From Symbiodinium natans (taxonomy: Eukaryota; Sar; Dinophyceae; Suessiales; Symbiodiniaceae): a stretch of DNA of 64,000 nucleotides. Positions 44,090 to 55,975 of this stretch are shown here, piece after piece; within the stretch, counting starts at the first letter, position 1, and each line of letters starts with the position of its first letter. The notes beneath the pieces were generated by a model. That model was not told where the DNA came from and did no database searches. It saw only the letters and a list, made by a program, of their open reading frames with translations. The translations under genes and the position numbers were made by a program. The DNA lies in contig CAJNDS010000091.1 of the NCBI GenBank assembly GCA_905221605.1, forward strand, positions 721,283-785,282. Reading direction: 5' to 3'.

Positions 44090-46941
44090 CAAAACAAGCA
44101 AGGCCTCTAGGCGTAAAACGGCTTCCCCAACTGGTACTCTAGCATGGCAAGGAGAACGTCTGTGTTCCGAACTCCTTTGCGCACACCCAAACCCTAAACC
44201 CAGAACCCCAAACCCTAAACCTTAAACCCTCAACCCTGAACCCCAAAACCCTAAACCCCAAACCCAGTCATATTGCAGCGGCCCTGCACTAGGAGCATCA
44301 GAGGCCCTGAGTTTCTCCAAAAAACTTTTCCAAGCCGTCGGCAGATACACTCGAAAAAAAGGGTTTAGGGTTTAGGGTTTGGAGTTTAGGGTTTGGTGTT
44401 TTGGGGTTTAGGGTTTAGGGTCCACGCCGTAGAACCTGTAGGGCCTTAGCAGCGCTGGAGCAAGTGGCTGAGGCTTGTGCAGGAGCCGCTGGACCAAATC
44501 TACCTGCATTCTGGTGTCAAAATCTGTCGGGTTAAGGGCGTAGAACGTTACCCCGGAGGCCGAAACCCTATACCCTAAACCCTTACCTGAATAGGGCGTA
44601 CTTGGGCCTTGTGAGGGAAGGGCATCAGGGTATCACTTGGGGAGGTGGGCTCCCTAACTCAGAGGGTTCGCGTGCGGCACGCTTGTGGAGCCACCTCCCC
44701 CCGAGAGAACCTATCCAGCTACACCAGATATTTTTCCAATAAGCGTACTGTGCACAGACCTCATGGGCAACGCCGCAAAACTCAAAAGACCCAAAAGCCC
44801 CAAACGAAAACCTAAAAGCCCTGAGCACCCTAAACTCTCTAAACTCTCTAAACCCTAAACCCTAAACCCTACACCCTAAACCCTAAACATTAAACGCTAA
44901 CCCCTAAACCCTGAACCCTAAACAAGCCCTTAGAAGCCCCTAAGCCCAGAGCCATGCCTCGGTCGCCGCCTTCGGCGGAGCTTTGAGGAGAAGGGCCAAC
45001 CTGAGATTGAATAGGGTTTAGGGTTTAGGGTTTGGGGTTTGGGGTTTAGGGTTCAGGGCTTACGTTTTGGGGTTTAGGGTTTAGGGTCTAGGGTTCAGGG
45101 TTTAGGGCTTCGGGTTTAGGGTTTAGGGGAAGGTGGAAGAGGATGGGGTTTAGGGTGTCTAGGGTTTAGAGAACTTGAAGCTGGGGGTGCTTAAGGTTTT
45201 GGACTTTCATATATTCATGTTTTGTTTGGAGGGCAATGGTTAGTTCCGTTTAAGGGCAGTATACTATAAGTCCCCTGTAGCTCCCCAAAATGATGATTTC
45301 TCAAAAATAAAGTCCCTACTGGGGGGTCCGTACTATGCGGCGGCGCCTCTTCTTTAGGGTACCCGAAAAGAACTGGCCATACAGTATTTCCCCGATCAAA
45401 AACCTAAACCCTAAACCTAAACCCCAAACCCCAAACCCCAAACCGCAAACCCTAAACCCTAAACCCTAAACCCCAATCCCTAAACCCTAAACCCCAAACC
45501 CCAAACCCTAAACCCTAAACCCGGCAGCGAGAGCCTAACTGAGCTTGGGGCGCGATGAGCTGATTCTCGCGCTTCCAGGTCTCTGGCGACTGCCTCCACG
45601 ACTCTCGTGGTTAGGGTGTAGGGTTTAGGGTTCAGGGTTTAGGGCTTAGGGTTTAGGGTTTAGGGTTTAGGGTTTAGGGTTTAGGGTTTAGGGTTTAGGG
45701 TTTAGGGCTCAGGGCTTAGATCTTAGTAGGCACCCTAAAGTCCGGGCTCAAGCTTTAGGAATTCGGATGGGTTTAAGGTTTGAGGTCTGTAGGGTGTGTC
45801 CGATACCTCACTTTATAAGCCCTAAAGCCCGAAACTTGACTAAGCCCTATAAACCCTAAACACCAAACCCCAAACCCTGAACCCTAAACCCAAAACTCTA
45901 AACCCTCCCCCAACCCTAAACCCTAAACCCTAAACCCTAAACCCTGCAAACTCTAAACCCTGCAAACCCGACCTCTCCGGAATCGCAGACTTTGCCCTCT
46001 ATTGGCCTCTGCCTTGGCCTCTCGGTCTGTAGGGCTTAGGGCTTAGGATTTAGGGCTTAGGGTTTAGGGTGCCTTGTTGGCCTCTTGGAAGCTGGAATCC
46101 TCCGCTTCTCAGGGCTCCTGTCGGAGCCTCTGACTCGGCAGCGAACGCCCTTGATCTTGAGCTGGGCCGTTGCGTCCCTAAACCCTAAACCCTAAACCCT
46201 AAACCCTAAACCCTAAACCCTAAACCCTAAACCCTAAACCCTAAACCCTAAACCCTAAACCCGGCATCTCAAACCCCATCACGTCTCCAATGATCGTGAG
46301 CCATCGCTTCGGAACTTACAGGGTCCTTAAGGGAGGTTTGGGTTCATAGAGTGGCAGGTACCTAGACAACCTTAGGGAGCTTAGGGAGCCTTTGGGAGTA
46401 GTAGGGAGTATTCAGGAACTTTGGGTTACATACCCCGCTTGAGCCCCCACCTCCCTTAAGAACCTAAACCCTAAACCCGGAACCCTAAACCCTGTAATGC
46501 ATCGGCATCTAAGGGTCCAGGGGGCGGCTCCCTACTCTTGAGCCATCGCGACAGAGTCGATGGAGCTCTGGTGGCCTCCCTATGGCGACTGTCCTCGGGC
46601 GTTCAATAGGGTTTAGGGCTTAGGGTTTGGGATCTGATACAGTCAGCTTCAGGAACTACAGGCGACCAAACTCCCAGCGAAAAACCAAAATCGAAGATGC
46701 GGGTGGGCTAGGCCAGGGTGCTGCACGAGTGCACACCACCACACGCGCTCTACGCGATGGCGCGCGCGCGGAGCCCACACCCTACCACCGCAAGTCTAAG
46801 GGTGCCGTATAGGGGTGGTGTACTTTTCGGATAGAAAAATTGCTGGAGATGTCTAGCACATGTAATTTGCCTAGGCCTAAACTGTTCGAAATCTCGATGT
46901 CCAGCTGCGAAAGCAAATGCATGCCAATTGTCACTCACCAC
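44090..46941. other. Array region between the plus-strand block and gene C
   Basis: Short unique pieces between arrays. Minus-strand pieces at 44440-44510 and 46500-46610 look faintly coding but could not be joined. No promoter or terminator motif was recognised. Confidence 0.5.
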
Positions 46942-47057
46942 TTGGGATGTTCCCCCTTGCACCAACAGTCCATCATAGGGAATACTATATCCTACTATAT
47001 CCCTCCCCCATTATGATCCCTACTACAGCCTGTCAGTAACAGGGGCGAACATCCCAA
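46942..47057. mobile_element. hAT-like MITE at the 3' end of PPR gene C
   Basis: A 116-bp element of the same family, flanked by CTCACCAC and CTCCCCAC (7 of 8). It lies within the coding tract of a PPR repeat: on the minus strand ACEKGGE precedes it and a sequence related to WQLALHLL follows it. Confidence 0.8.
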
Positions 47058-47070
47058 CTCCCCACCTTTC

Positions 47071-48342
47071 TCACAGGCACAGATGCCGGCAAAAAAACTG
47101 ACTGCGCATCTGCGAGAGCAAGTGCAGGGCCGACAGCAACCCACAGCCTTTCTCACAGGCGCTGATGCTGGCATAGAAACCGACCTGGTTTGGCACGAAT
47201 CTGGCCATCAGCATCTGCAACAGCAAATGCTGGGCCATCTGCCACTCACCACCTTCCTGACAGGCACTGATGGCAGAGCTAAAGCTGATGTCGTTGGGCA
47301 CCACTCTGGCCGCCGGCATCTGCGAAAGCAAGAAAAGGGCCATCTGCCACTCACCATCTTTCCCACACACTCCGATGCCAGCACTGAAGCTGATCACACT
47401 TGGGGACACTCTGGCTTTTGGCATCTTTGACAGCAAATGCACGGCCATCTGCCACTCACCACCTTTCTCACAAGCACTGACTGCAGCATTGAAGCTGACC
47501 TCGTTTGGAACAACTCTGGCTTTCGGCATCTGCGAAAGCAAATGCAGGGCCAGTTGCCACTCACCACTACCCTCACAGGCACTGATGCCAGCATTGAAAC
47601 TGATCTCGTTTGGCAGAACTCTGGCTGTCGGCATTTGCAACAGCAAATGCAAGGCCTTCTGCCACTCACGACCTTTCTCAAAGGCGCTGATGCAGGCATT
47701 GAAGCTGACTGTGTTTGGCGCAACCCTGGCCGTCGGCATCTGCGACAACAAATGCGCGGCCATCTGCCACTCACCACCTTTCTCACAGGCGCTGACGGCA
47801 GCAGAGAAGCTGATCTCGTTCGGCACAACTCTGGCTTTGGGCATCTGCGACAGCAAATGCAGGGCCAGCTGCCACTCGCCAGCTTTCTCACATGTGCTGA
47901 TGCTGGCATTGAAGCTGATGTCGTTGGGCAGCGCTCTGGCAAACGGCATCTGCGAAAACAAATGCAAGGCTTTCTGCCACTCGCCACCTTTCTCAAAGGC
48001 GCTGATGCAGGCATTGAAGCTGATCGTGTTTGGCACAACTCCGACAGTCGGCATCTGCGAGAGCAACTGTAGAGCCATCTGCCACTGCTGGCCCTTCTCA
48101 CAAGCTGTAATGGCGGCACTGAAGCAATAGACGTTGGGCACAATCTTTGATTGAAAGACTTTGGCCAGTATCTTCAATCCGGCTTGCCACTGACTGTCTC
48201 TTGCGCACGTCGCGATGGCTTGGGTGTAGGCTTTGCCGCCCCCTCTTTGAGGCAACTTGGGCAGCCGCAAGATCGCCTGCTCCCAGCCTTGCCTAGGACT
48301 AGCAGCGAGCCCGGCGCAAGCCTTGTGCTCCATTCGTGACAT
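47071..48342 (-). CDS. PPR gene C, intact ORF with eleven 35-aa repeats
   Basis: Open reading frame of 423 aa starting at the ATG at 48342. After about 35 N-terminal residues with no clear targeting signal there are eleven tandem 35-residue PPR motifs (for example EISFNAGISACEGSGEWQ, followed by LALHLLSQMPKARVVPN). Repeats 3-5 and 6-8 match in order, so a three-repeat block of about 315 bp was duplicated. The last repeat is abnormal: about eight residues are missing, and a T7 run (plus-strand A7 near 47089) shifts the frame into the TGA at 47071. Reading one T fewer gives ACEKGGE, but a hAT-like element follows at 46942-47057 and beyond it the expected tryptophan codon is TGA. The gene therefore probably ended early through decay. 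Unlike genes A and B it has no introns. The predicted role is sequence-specific RNA binding in an organelle. Confidence 0.9.
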   Translation of the reverse strand: MSRMEHKACAGLAASPRQGWEQAILRLPKLPQRGGGKAYTQAIATCARDSQWQAGLKILAKVFQSKIVPNVYCFSAAITACEKGQQWQMALQLLSQMPTVGVVPNTISFNACISAFEKGGEWQKALHLFSQMPFARALPNDISFNASISTCEKAGEWQLALHLLSQMPKARVVPNEISFSAAVSACEKGGEWQMAAHLLSQMPTARVAPNTVSFNACISAFEKGREWQKALHLLLQMPTARVLPNEISFNAGISACEGSGEWQLALHLLSQMPKARVVPNEVSFNAAVSACEKGGEWQMAVHLLSKMPKARVSPSVISFSAGIGVCGKDGEWQMALFLLSQMPAARVVPNDISFSSAISACQEGGEWQMAQHLLLQMLMARFVPNQVGFYASISACEKGCGLLSALHLLSQMRSQFFCRHLCL

Positions 48343-48347
48343 TGAAG

Positions 48348-48481
48348 CTACAAGTAGGGGCCCCCAAGTTATAAGCAGGCTTCTAAAGGCCCGAATTTGG
48401 GTTATAAGTCTTCCTCTTTAGGATATAACTCTATAAATCCCTTAAGTAAAGTTTGTATAGTAAGGGGGCCCCTACTTGTAG
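48348..48481. mobile_element. 134-bp MITE with perfect 18-bp terminal repeats
   Basis: Starts CTACAAGTAGGGGCCCCC and ends with the exact reverse complement. Its edge is only 5 bp upstream of the ATG of PPR gene C, so it forms the immediate 5' flank of that ORF. A related element forms part of 30354-30546 (ctagggggcccctacttgtag). Confidence 0.8.
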
Positions 48482-51400
48482 AGCTTCTGCCACCTCCACA
48501 ACTCAGGGTCGGTTGTGCCGGGCTGCTACATCGCAACGGTAGATGCAAACCAGCGCCACGAGATGATCAGCAGGGTGGGGTTTAGGGTTCAGGGTTCAGG
48601 GTTTAGGGCTTTACCAGGTTTATCGTTTTGCCGTCTCAGCCGAGGCACGTTTGTACCATACCACCCCTTACCCAAGCCCGAAAGGCATACAACCTTGTGG
48701 AACGCTCACCACCCCAAAATCCTCCCGTAAGCGAACGAAGCTGCAAGCCTTAGCCCATAACACTAAACACGCAAGGATAGAAAAGCCGAAGAATAATAAC
48801 ATAGAAATTGTAAATGGTAACTGGTTGATGATAAATATGATGATGATGATGACGATGATGATGGATGATGATGATGATGATGATGATTTTGCCCAACCTA
48901 CAGCTGAGGCCCTGCACCCTAAACCACAAACCCTGGGCGTATGACCCTAAACCCAAAAACATCTAAGCCTTCACCCCCTAACCTATAGAAATCGTAAGCC
49001 CTGAGCCCCAAGTGAACCAACCCGAATTAACCTTGAGCCCTAATTAGCCTACGACCTGCGGTAGGCCCAAAGCCTAAACCCTAAACCCTAAACCCTGAAA
49101 CCCTAAACCCTGAAACCAAGTGGGCCCGAGGCCCTATGAGCAAAGGGGGCCTTGCCAAGCGCCAAGCAATCATCTCATCCAGAGAATCCTCTTAAGGGTT
49201 CTGGGCAGGGAGATTTGGGGTTTAGGTTTAGGGTGTGGGGTTTAGGGTTTAGGGTTTGGGGTTTAGAGTTTAGGGTGTGGGGTTTGTAAGGTTTCTGTAC
49301 CCTACATCAGCCGGTACAGCGCAGTGCAACTCTTGTAGGGTTTAGGGTGTGGAGTTTGGGGTTTGGGGTTTACGGTTCAGGGCTCTCTCTCCGTCTCTGT
49401 CTCTCTTTTGATGTCTTCAGTCGACAGTCTCAGAGCTTGTGCCCCCAAACCCCCAAGCCTACCCACAGCAATCCCTCATCTGAAGCCTCGCAGTTGCACT
49501 TCCCGTGTTTACAGGGATTTCTCAGGCTTTTGTCTGGGTAGGGTTTAGGTTTAGGGTTTTGGGTTTAGGGTGTAGGGGGCTACTGTGGAAAGAGAAGGGC
49601 TAAGGACTACCACCCTCGGGCTATCGCGCTTGCAGCCCGAAAAACCCTACCCAAAAAAACAAAAGCCCTGGGTTTAGGGTTTAAGGGTCAGGGTTTGGGG
49701 GAACCCTGAGCCCTAAACCCATAGAAGCTGAACCTAAAGAAGTCCTTGTTGGCTGCGATGGAGACCCCCAAAAGAACCGCCAGGGCCTTCCAAGAGCAGG
49801 GAACTTTGACAAGGGTTTAGGGTTTGGGGTTTTGAGTTCAGAGCTTAAAGGTCTAAGGGGTTTTGAGTTCAGAGCTTAAAGGTCTAAGGGTTTACTTGCA
49901 GGCTCAAGAATTTTGACGACTAGCCGGGAAAAAAGGATCCTAAAATTCTGCCAGAATCCTAGACCCTGCAGAAGGTACCTCCAAAAGGGGTGTTCAGAGA
50001 TTCGGCTGTTTGGTTCAGAGTTTTTCGGGCTGAACAAGGATGTTAATGGAGCTCGGTCAGCTGCAGAAGACTCTCCATGAGGGCCGCTCTAAGGGCTTGG
50101 GGCTCCTAAACCCCACACACCCAACCCTAGACCCTAAACCCTGAACCCTGAACCCTAAACCCTAAACCCCAAACCCTAAACCCTAAACCCTAAAACCAAA
50201 ACCCGGAGCTCCAAAACCAACAGTCGAGTCCAGATCGCAACCTTAACCCGACTGCCGCAGCAGAGGAGCGGGCTACGTTCTTAATCCCCGATGCTGTCGA
50301 AGGCTGTCGCAAAGACTCACGCGCTGCGCAGACCCATTCGCAAAGGAACCCTAAACAGGAGCCCTATACTATTCAAACCTTAAACCCTAAGCCCTAAGCC
50401 ATGCGCTAAGGAACCCTAATCTCCATAGAGTATGGATCCCCTTGCAGGGGGGCTCGAATACGGAGCCCACTGTTCAAAGCCTGTCCCCCATAAACCCTAA
50501 ACGCAAGAAGCAATCCAAAATATGCTCCACTGCAACCCGGCAACCCCAAGAGGAACGACATGTGACTTTCCCAAGGTCCTACCTCGAACCCTCAAACCCT
50601 AAGACCCTAAGATTTTCTAAACCCCTCAAGCCCTCAAACCCTCAAGCCCTAACACCCTAACACCCCAAAATCTCAGAAAACTAACACCCGAAACCCCTGA
50701 AACCTGAAAGTCCCACAACCCGAACAATAAACGAAAACTGAAATACACAAAACAAAGTCAAAATGCCCAAAAACCTTAGCAGTTGCATGTCATGCTTGAG
50801 GGGCTGTGGATGGCGAGGGTAGACCGGAGGGAGCCCCACAACAAGAAGCCAATGACAAAAAAAACAACCCTTAACCCCAAATTCTAGACCCTAAACCTAG
50901 ACCCTAGACCCTAAACCTCTCTTGTCTCGTTTCAAAGCTCAACTCTTGGCTGGTCTGTTGGGGTATGGGTTTTGGGGTTTAGGCGTGGGCTTACGAAGTA
51001 CAAGCGCCCTGCGGCTGAAGAGCCGAAACTTGGCTCAGCTGAACCTCTTTTGTTTTGGGTCGAGGGTTGAGGGTTTAGGGTTTGGGGTTTGGGGTTTTGG
51101 GGTTTTGGGGTTCGGGGTTTGGGGACGGAGCTGTGTTGAGGTCGGGGTGGGCTGGGCTGGGTCCCGGCGTTCACGGAAGAATGCCTCCGTGTGAACCGGT
51201 AACCGGTCTGAGTTTCCAGGGTTGGGTCAGGGGGGGTTAGGCGTCGTTTAGCCCGAGGCCCTTCATTCCCAAACGCGGAACTCAAGACCCTAAACCCTAA
51301 ACCCTGAACCCTGAACCCTGAACCCTAAACCCTAAACCCCCTTCAGCGCCTTGATAGTGGCCACGTCTGAGGAGGCTGCATGCTGCCAGCAGGTGGCAGC

Positions 51401-52521
51401 TAGGCTGTGGAGCCTGCAGGCAGGCTACGGGCTCACGGAGTTTTATGGGTTTAGGGTTTAGGGATAGGGTTTAGGATGCAAGGTTTAGGGAACTTGAGGC
51501 AAAGATGGAGTCGGGTGCCCTAAGCACACACCTAAACCCTGTACACCCTAAAGGCCCTAAACCCGGAACCCTGAAGATTGCAACCAAACTGCCTTTAAGG
51601 CAGCTTCTTCCAGGCCACGTCTTCAAGGGGCTTAGGGTGAAGAGTTTCGCAGGGCAGGGCACGAAGGGCTTCTAGGAGGTTTTGGCCTCAGTAGAGGGCT
51701 TGGGTTTTAGGATTTAGGGTTTGGGGTTCCAGGGTTCTAAGACTTAGCGCTATGTTGCCTAAACTCTAACCCCAACCCTCAGCCCACCCATCCTTGACAA
51801 AACGTTGCCGAGCTCCGGCTTCACCAACCGAAGAGCCTCGGCAGGGCGTTCGCGAGGCCGTTGTGTGTATTTCTCAAAATAGGGGTACCACCCGTTTATA
51901 CCCTGAACTGAAGACACCCCCAAAAAAAGGGCGCCATTTTCGGAATCCCCCCCCATTTTGTGGTGGGTTATCTATTCTGCACAACATTCGCTTTAGGGTT
52001 CAGGGCTTAGGACAAAGTTTAGGCTTGAGGCTTGAGGGCTTGCTGCGAAAAAGTACATCCTTAATGTTCGCTCACATGGTGCAATCCCCCCAGCCCTAAA
52101 CCCTAAAACATAAACCCTATACATCCTAAACGCTGCAGATTCAATGACTGAAAAAACTACTTCATTCCCAAGCAGTCTAGAGGTCTTTGGATCCCAGAGC
52201 ATTTAGAGCTCAACTGCTTCGGGCAGATTGGTCATCACACTCTTGCCCAACTCTGCTGCAAAACCGGCCCGGGTCCAGTCCAACCCTAACAAACCCAAGG
52301 GCCCAACGTCAGAGGACATCAACCGGTACTTAGAGGTTCAGGACTGGTGGTTACCGAGAACCCTGGAAAAAGCTACATGCCAAGGATATTTAGGGTATTT
52401 CGGGTAGTCTGACCTACCCGTGCATGAGCAACCCCCGCCCCAATGTAGGGGATTGTTCCGTTGCATGAGGGCACTGTCTTCCGGGTCTTGGGGAATCTGC
52501 GACTGATTTGGGGTGTACATA

Positions 52522-52623
52522 TCGGGATGTTGCCCCTTATACTCACAGGCCTTATATTTGATTATGATGGGAGGGTACGAAAATACCTATGAAGAACTGT
52601 TACTATAAGGGGGAACATCCCAA
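52522..52623. mobile_element. hAT-like MITE with perfect 8-bp target duplication
   Basis: Termini TCGGGATGTTGCCCCTTATA and TATAAGGGGGAACATCCCAA, flanked on both sides by TGTACATA. The duplication length and compact form are those of hAT-derived MITEs. It looks the youngest copy in the window. Confidence 0.85.
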
Positions 52624-52883
52624 TGTACATAGGTTTCGCAGCATCGCATGACAGAAGGAGGTCTGTTTTGATAAGCAGAGCTACCAGGCTTCGTGGCAGC
52701 CACCCGAAAGCCTAACCTCTAAACTCCCAAATCTCTGGCAAAAAGAACCCGGTACACCCACATTCCTATGCCTCCCGCCCTCGAGAAGTCAGAGGGCTCA
52801 AACATGTACACTTTCAGTTCTAACTGTAGGGAATTAGAGTATCCCAAAAAGTGTAAAGTGTACTCATTCAGCTACTAAGCTTA

Positions 52884-53020
52884 CGGGCGGCTGTCAAAAT
52901 CACGATCCCTTTTGGGGGGGGGGGGGGGTACCATAAATATTGGGTGCCATATTATAATGGGGATCCAACAAGGGACCATAAGTTTTGACGTTTAGGGTTT
53001 AGGGTTTAGGGTAACCACCC
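52884..53020. mobile_element. TA-type MITE whose right terminal repeat is split by heptamers
   Basis: Second copy of the 32461 family (CGGGCGGCTGTCAAAATCAC on the left). On the right the repeat reads AGTTTTGAC, then three TTTAGGG units, then AACCACCCT, so the array lies inside the terminal repeat. A poly-G run also interrupts the left arm. Confidence 0.7.
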
Positions 53021-54157
53021 TTATAGAGGGCACTTGCCGAGGCCGCCACACAGGCGATGCAGCCCCTCCGCTGCTCCTGGTGGCCAGGTTTAGGGTTTAG
53101 GGTTTAGGGTTTGGGGTTTAGGGTTTAGGGTTAGGCTTTATAGGGTTTAGATTAGGGGACACAGACCCCACCAACCGCCTAAACCACCCGAAGATCGAAC
53201 GACAAAGGCCCCTAGATTCCCCCTCACAACCAAGACCCCAAACCCCAAACCCCGATCCCCAAACCCTAAACCCTAAACCTAAACCCTAAACCCTAAACCC
53301 TAAACCCTAAACCTCAAACCCTAAACCCTAAACCCTGAACCCAAGAGACTGAAGGCTTCAGGGTTCATGGCGGAGGGTTGAGGATTCAGGGTTTCAGGGT
53401 TCAGGCTATGTGGCCCCTGCCTAGAACAACCTACATACCCCCAACAAGAGGGTTCAGGGTTCAGCGTTTAGGGTTCCTATGCCTTGACTGCTATGTCTGT
53501 CACCCCGCCCCGTTTTTGAGGCCGTAGAAGTCAAGAACTCTCCGGTTCAACCCTAAACCCCCTACCCCCCCACCCCTTCAGCAGACCCTAAACCCTCTCA
53601 GGAGAGCCCTGGCTACAACACGCAACCCCACAGACCCTAAACCCTGCTTCTTCGTAGGGAATGAGGGGAACTAGATGCACCTTCTATTCCCCCCATTAGC
53701 TATACACACTATTGTTTAGGGTGCCCACCTGCCGAATTCCTTGATTCCCCACACCCTAAACCCTAAACCCTAAACCCTAAACCCTAAACCCTAAACCCTA
53801 AACCCCAAAGCCCGCAGGTCCTCTGAATATCCACCTGCAGCCTCACTTGACACCTGGGTCGCAGAGCGGTTTTCGAGTTGAAGGGCGCAGGGTGATGGAA
53901 AAGGGTTTCAGGACTGGTTTTGGGGGCTAAGGGTCAACTAAGGGTTAAGGGTTATAAGTTATAAAGGGTCAATTCAGGGGTTCAGGGTCAGTGGAGAGAG
54001 AAGGGTTCCGGGGGTTAAGTTAAGGGTTCTGGGTTAAGAAAGGGTTTAGAGGGTCTGAATCCAAAAACTGAAGCCCGTAAGATGATGCCCCAACCTCCAG
54101 GCGAGTTGAGCATATTGCATACAGCCAGCCAAACTGCAACCCTAGACCCATGAGTAT

Positions 54158-54254
54158 CCTAGGAATGAAGAGGGTGCCCCTTTTTTGGTTTACAGGGGGT
54201 TATAAGGGAACCCAAACCCAAAAAAGGGAATAAGAGCCTGTTCTGGGTCCTATA
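54158..54254. mobile_element. Diverged inverted-repeat element with internal GGGTTATAAGGGAACCC
   Basis: TAGGAATGAAGAGGGTGCCC and GAGCCTGTTCTGGGTCCTA are imperfect inverses with TTTTTT/AAAAAA arms. Fragments occur in the gene A intron 31645-31850 and near 3050 and 9150. Confidence 0.45.
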
Positions 54255-55877
54255 GAACCCCCCCCCAACACGCAGCATAGCGCAGCACACAGGGAGCGGC
54301 ACTCAACCGCCCTCGAGCAAGAAACCTCGCGCTGCTGCACAGCGAGCCTCTCACGTCCTTGACCCTGCGATCAGGCGATCAGTGGCAGACTTGTAGGAAC
54401 GAGCCGCGCTTGATCACGCGGTGTGGGCCCTGAGCCCATCCCTGCAAGGCCAACCATGTTCGTGTAGCCGCCAAGCAAGATCCCGGGGTACCTGCAGAAA
54501 TCCGCTAGGTTCCCTCTGCAGCACTTCACTGAGTTATCGCGCCATGCTATATAGGATGTCGGCAGCACGTGTGCAATTGCCACCAAAGTGGGAGCGCGCT
54601 GCTTCGGCTGCTCTTTTTTTTCTGTAGGTTCAAGGGCTCAGGTTCAAGGGTTATGTTCAGTTGCTGGCTAAGATTTGGGCTGAAACAGTCAAGCCTGGAC
54701 ATGAGCCCCGGATTCTGGAAAAGGCTTACATGAGCGCCTACAAACCCAACTTAACGCAATCAAGAGGTGACCGGAGATACAGAGATCCTTCTCCACCTGC
54801 CTTGGCGAACTCAGAGCCAACACCCTTAAGACCCTAAACCCTAGAAACCAAGCCCTAAACCCGAAACCCTAAACCCTAATTCCGAAACCCTCAACCCACA
54901 AGTTGAAGGTCACTTCCACGACCACTGGGAACTCCACCCTAAACCCTACACAGATACACAAGCTTTCTCAATTGCACCAAGACAGCCACACAACTCCCAC
55001 GAAAAAGAGCTTATACGCATAGGGTGCAGAGAGTAGCCCACGAAAGAAGTGTGCACCTCAAAGCCCGAAACCTGCATGTCCAAAAAACCCTAAACCCTAA
55101 ACCCCAAACCCTAAACTCTAAACCCTAAACCCAAACCCTAAACCCTACACCTCTCTAGGGCCAGCCACCAAAACCTGTTACCCCCTGCCCCGCCAAGCCC
55201 CACACAAGACCCTCAACCCTCAACCCAACCCAACACCCTGAACCCTGCACACCCTAACCCACCTACCCCCCCCCCCACCCCTAAAAAATTGCTACGATCA
55301 TGCCCACCCTAGACACGAGGCCAGGAGGCGAGGAAGCGGGGAGCATGACTGACTCAAAACCTAACAGCCCTGTACTGAGGGTAGGGGAACGAGGTCCAAA
55401 ACCCAAAGGCCTAAACCCTAAACCGAGCCAAAGAGCCGAGGCCAAAAAGTCAGACCTCAGGAAGACTGCAAGGGGTCTTTCAGGGCTTGGGGCTTAGGAT
55501 CCGGGGTGCATCGTTTCTGCACTGCGGTTTCGGGTGTAGGTTATATAGACTCCTCAAACCCTATGCTTAGGGCTTAGGAGGAAATTTTGGGGTTTTGGGT
55601 GGTTCAGGCAGCTTTGCTTGGCGCCTTGCGTGGTTTTGCGCTTTTTGAGGTTTAGGGAAGGGGGGGGGGTACAACGACATAGGGTCTGGGCAATGTATGG
55701 TAGGCGTGGCGTTGACCAGCAGGGTTGCCGGTGGAGTTCGGAGTAAACCTACAAGCTCTAAACCCTAAACCCTAAACCCTAAACCCGCGTGGGGTCTTGG
55801 ATTCAAGGCTGAGGGCCTGGGGGCTAGATCTCTTCTCATGCTGCGCAGTGAACCATCAATCCATCAAAGGTCATGAA

Positions 55878-55975
55878 CTGGGATGTTCCCCTATATACCA
55901 GCAGTCCTGAATAGTGATTAGAATGCCCCCTCTTGTGATCCCGATTAAGGACGAGCATAGGGGGGAACATCCCAA
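55878..55975. mobile_element. hAT-like MITE
   Basis: A 98-bp copy with termini CTGGGATGTTCCCCTATATA and GGGGGGAACATCCCAA. Flanks GTCATGAA and GTCGTGAA match at 7 of 8 bases. Confidence 0.8.

Noticed and set aside
47270-48130. Plus-strand ORF of 286 aa and overlapping 211- and 249-aa frames over PPR gene C
   Set aside because: Antisense and off-frame shadows of a repetitive coding sequence. The 35-aa PPR periodicity makes sense only in the minus frame at 47071-48342.
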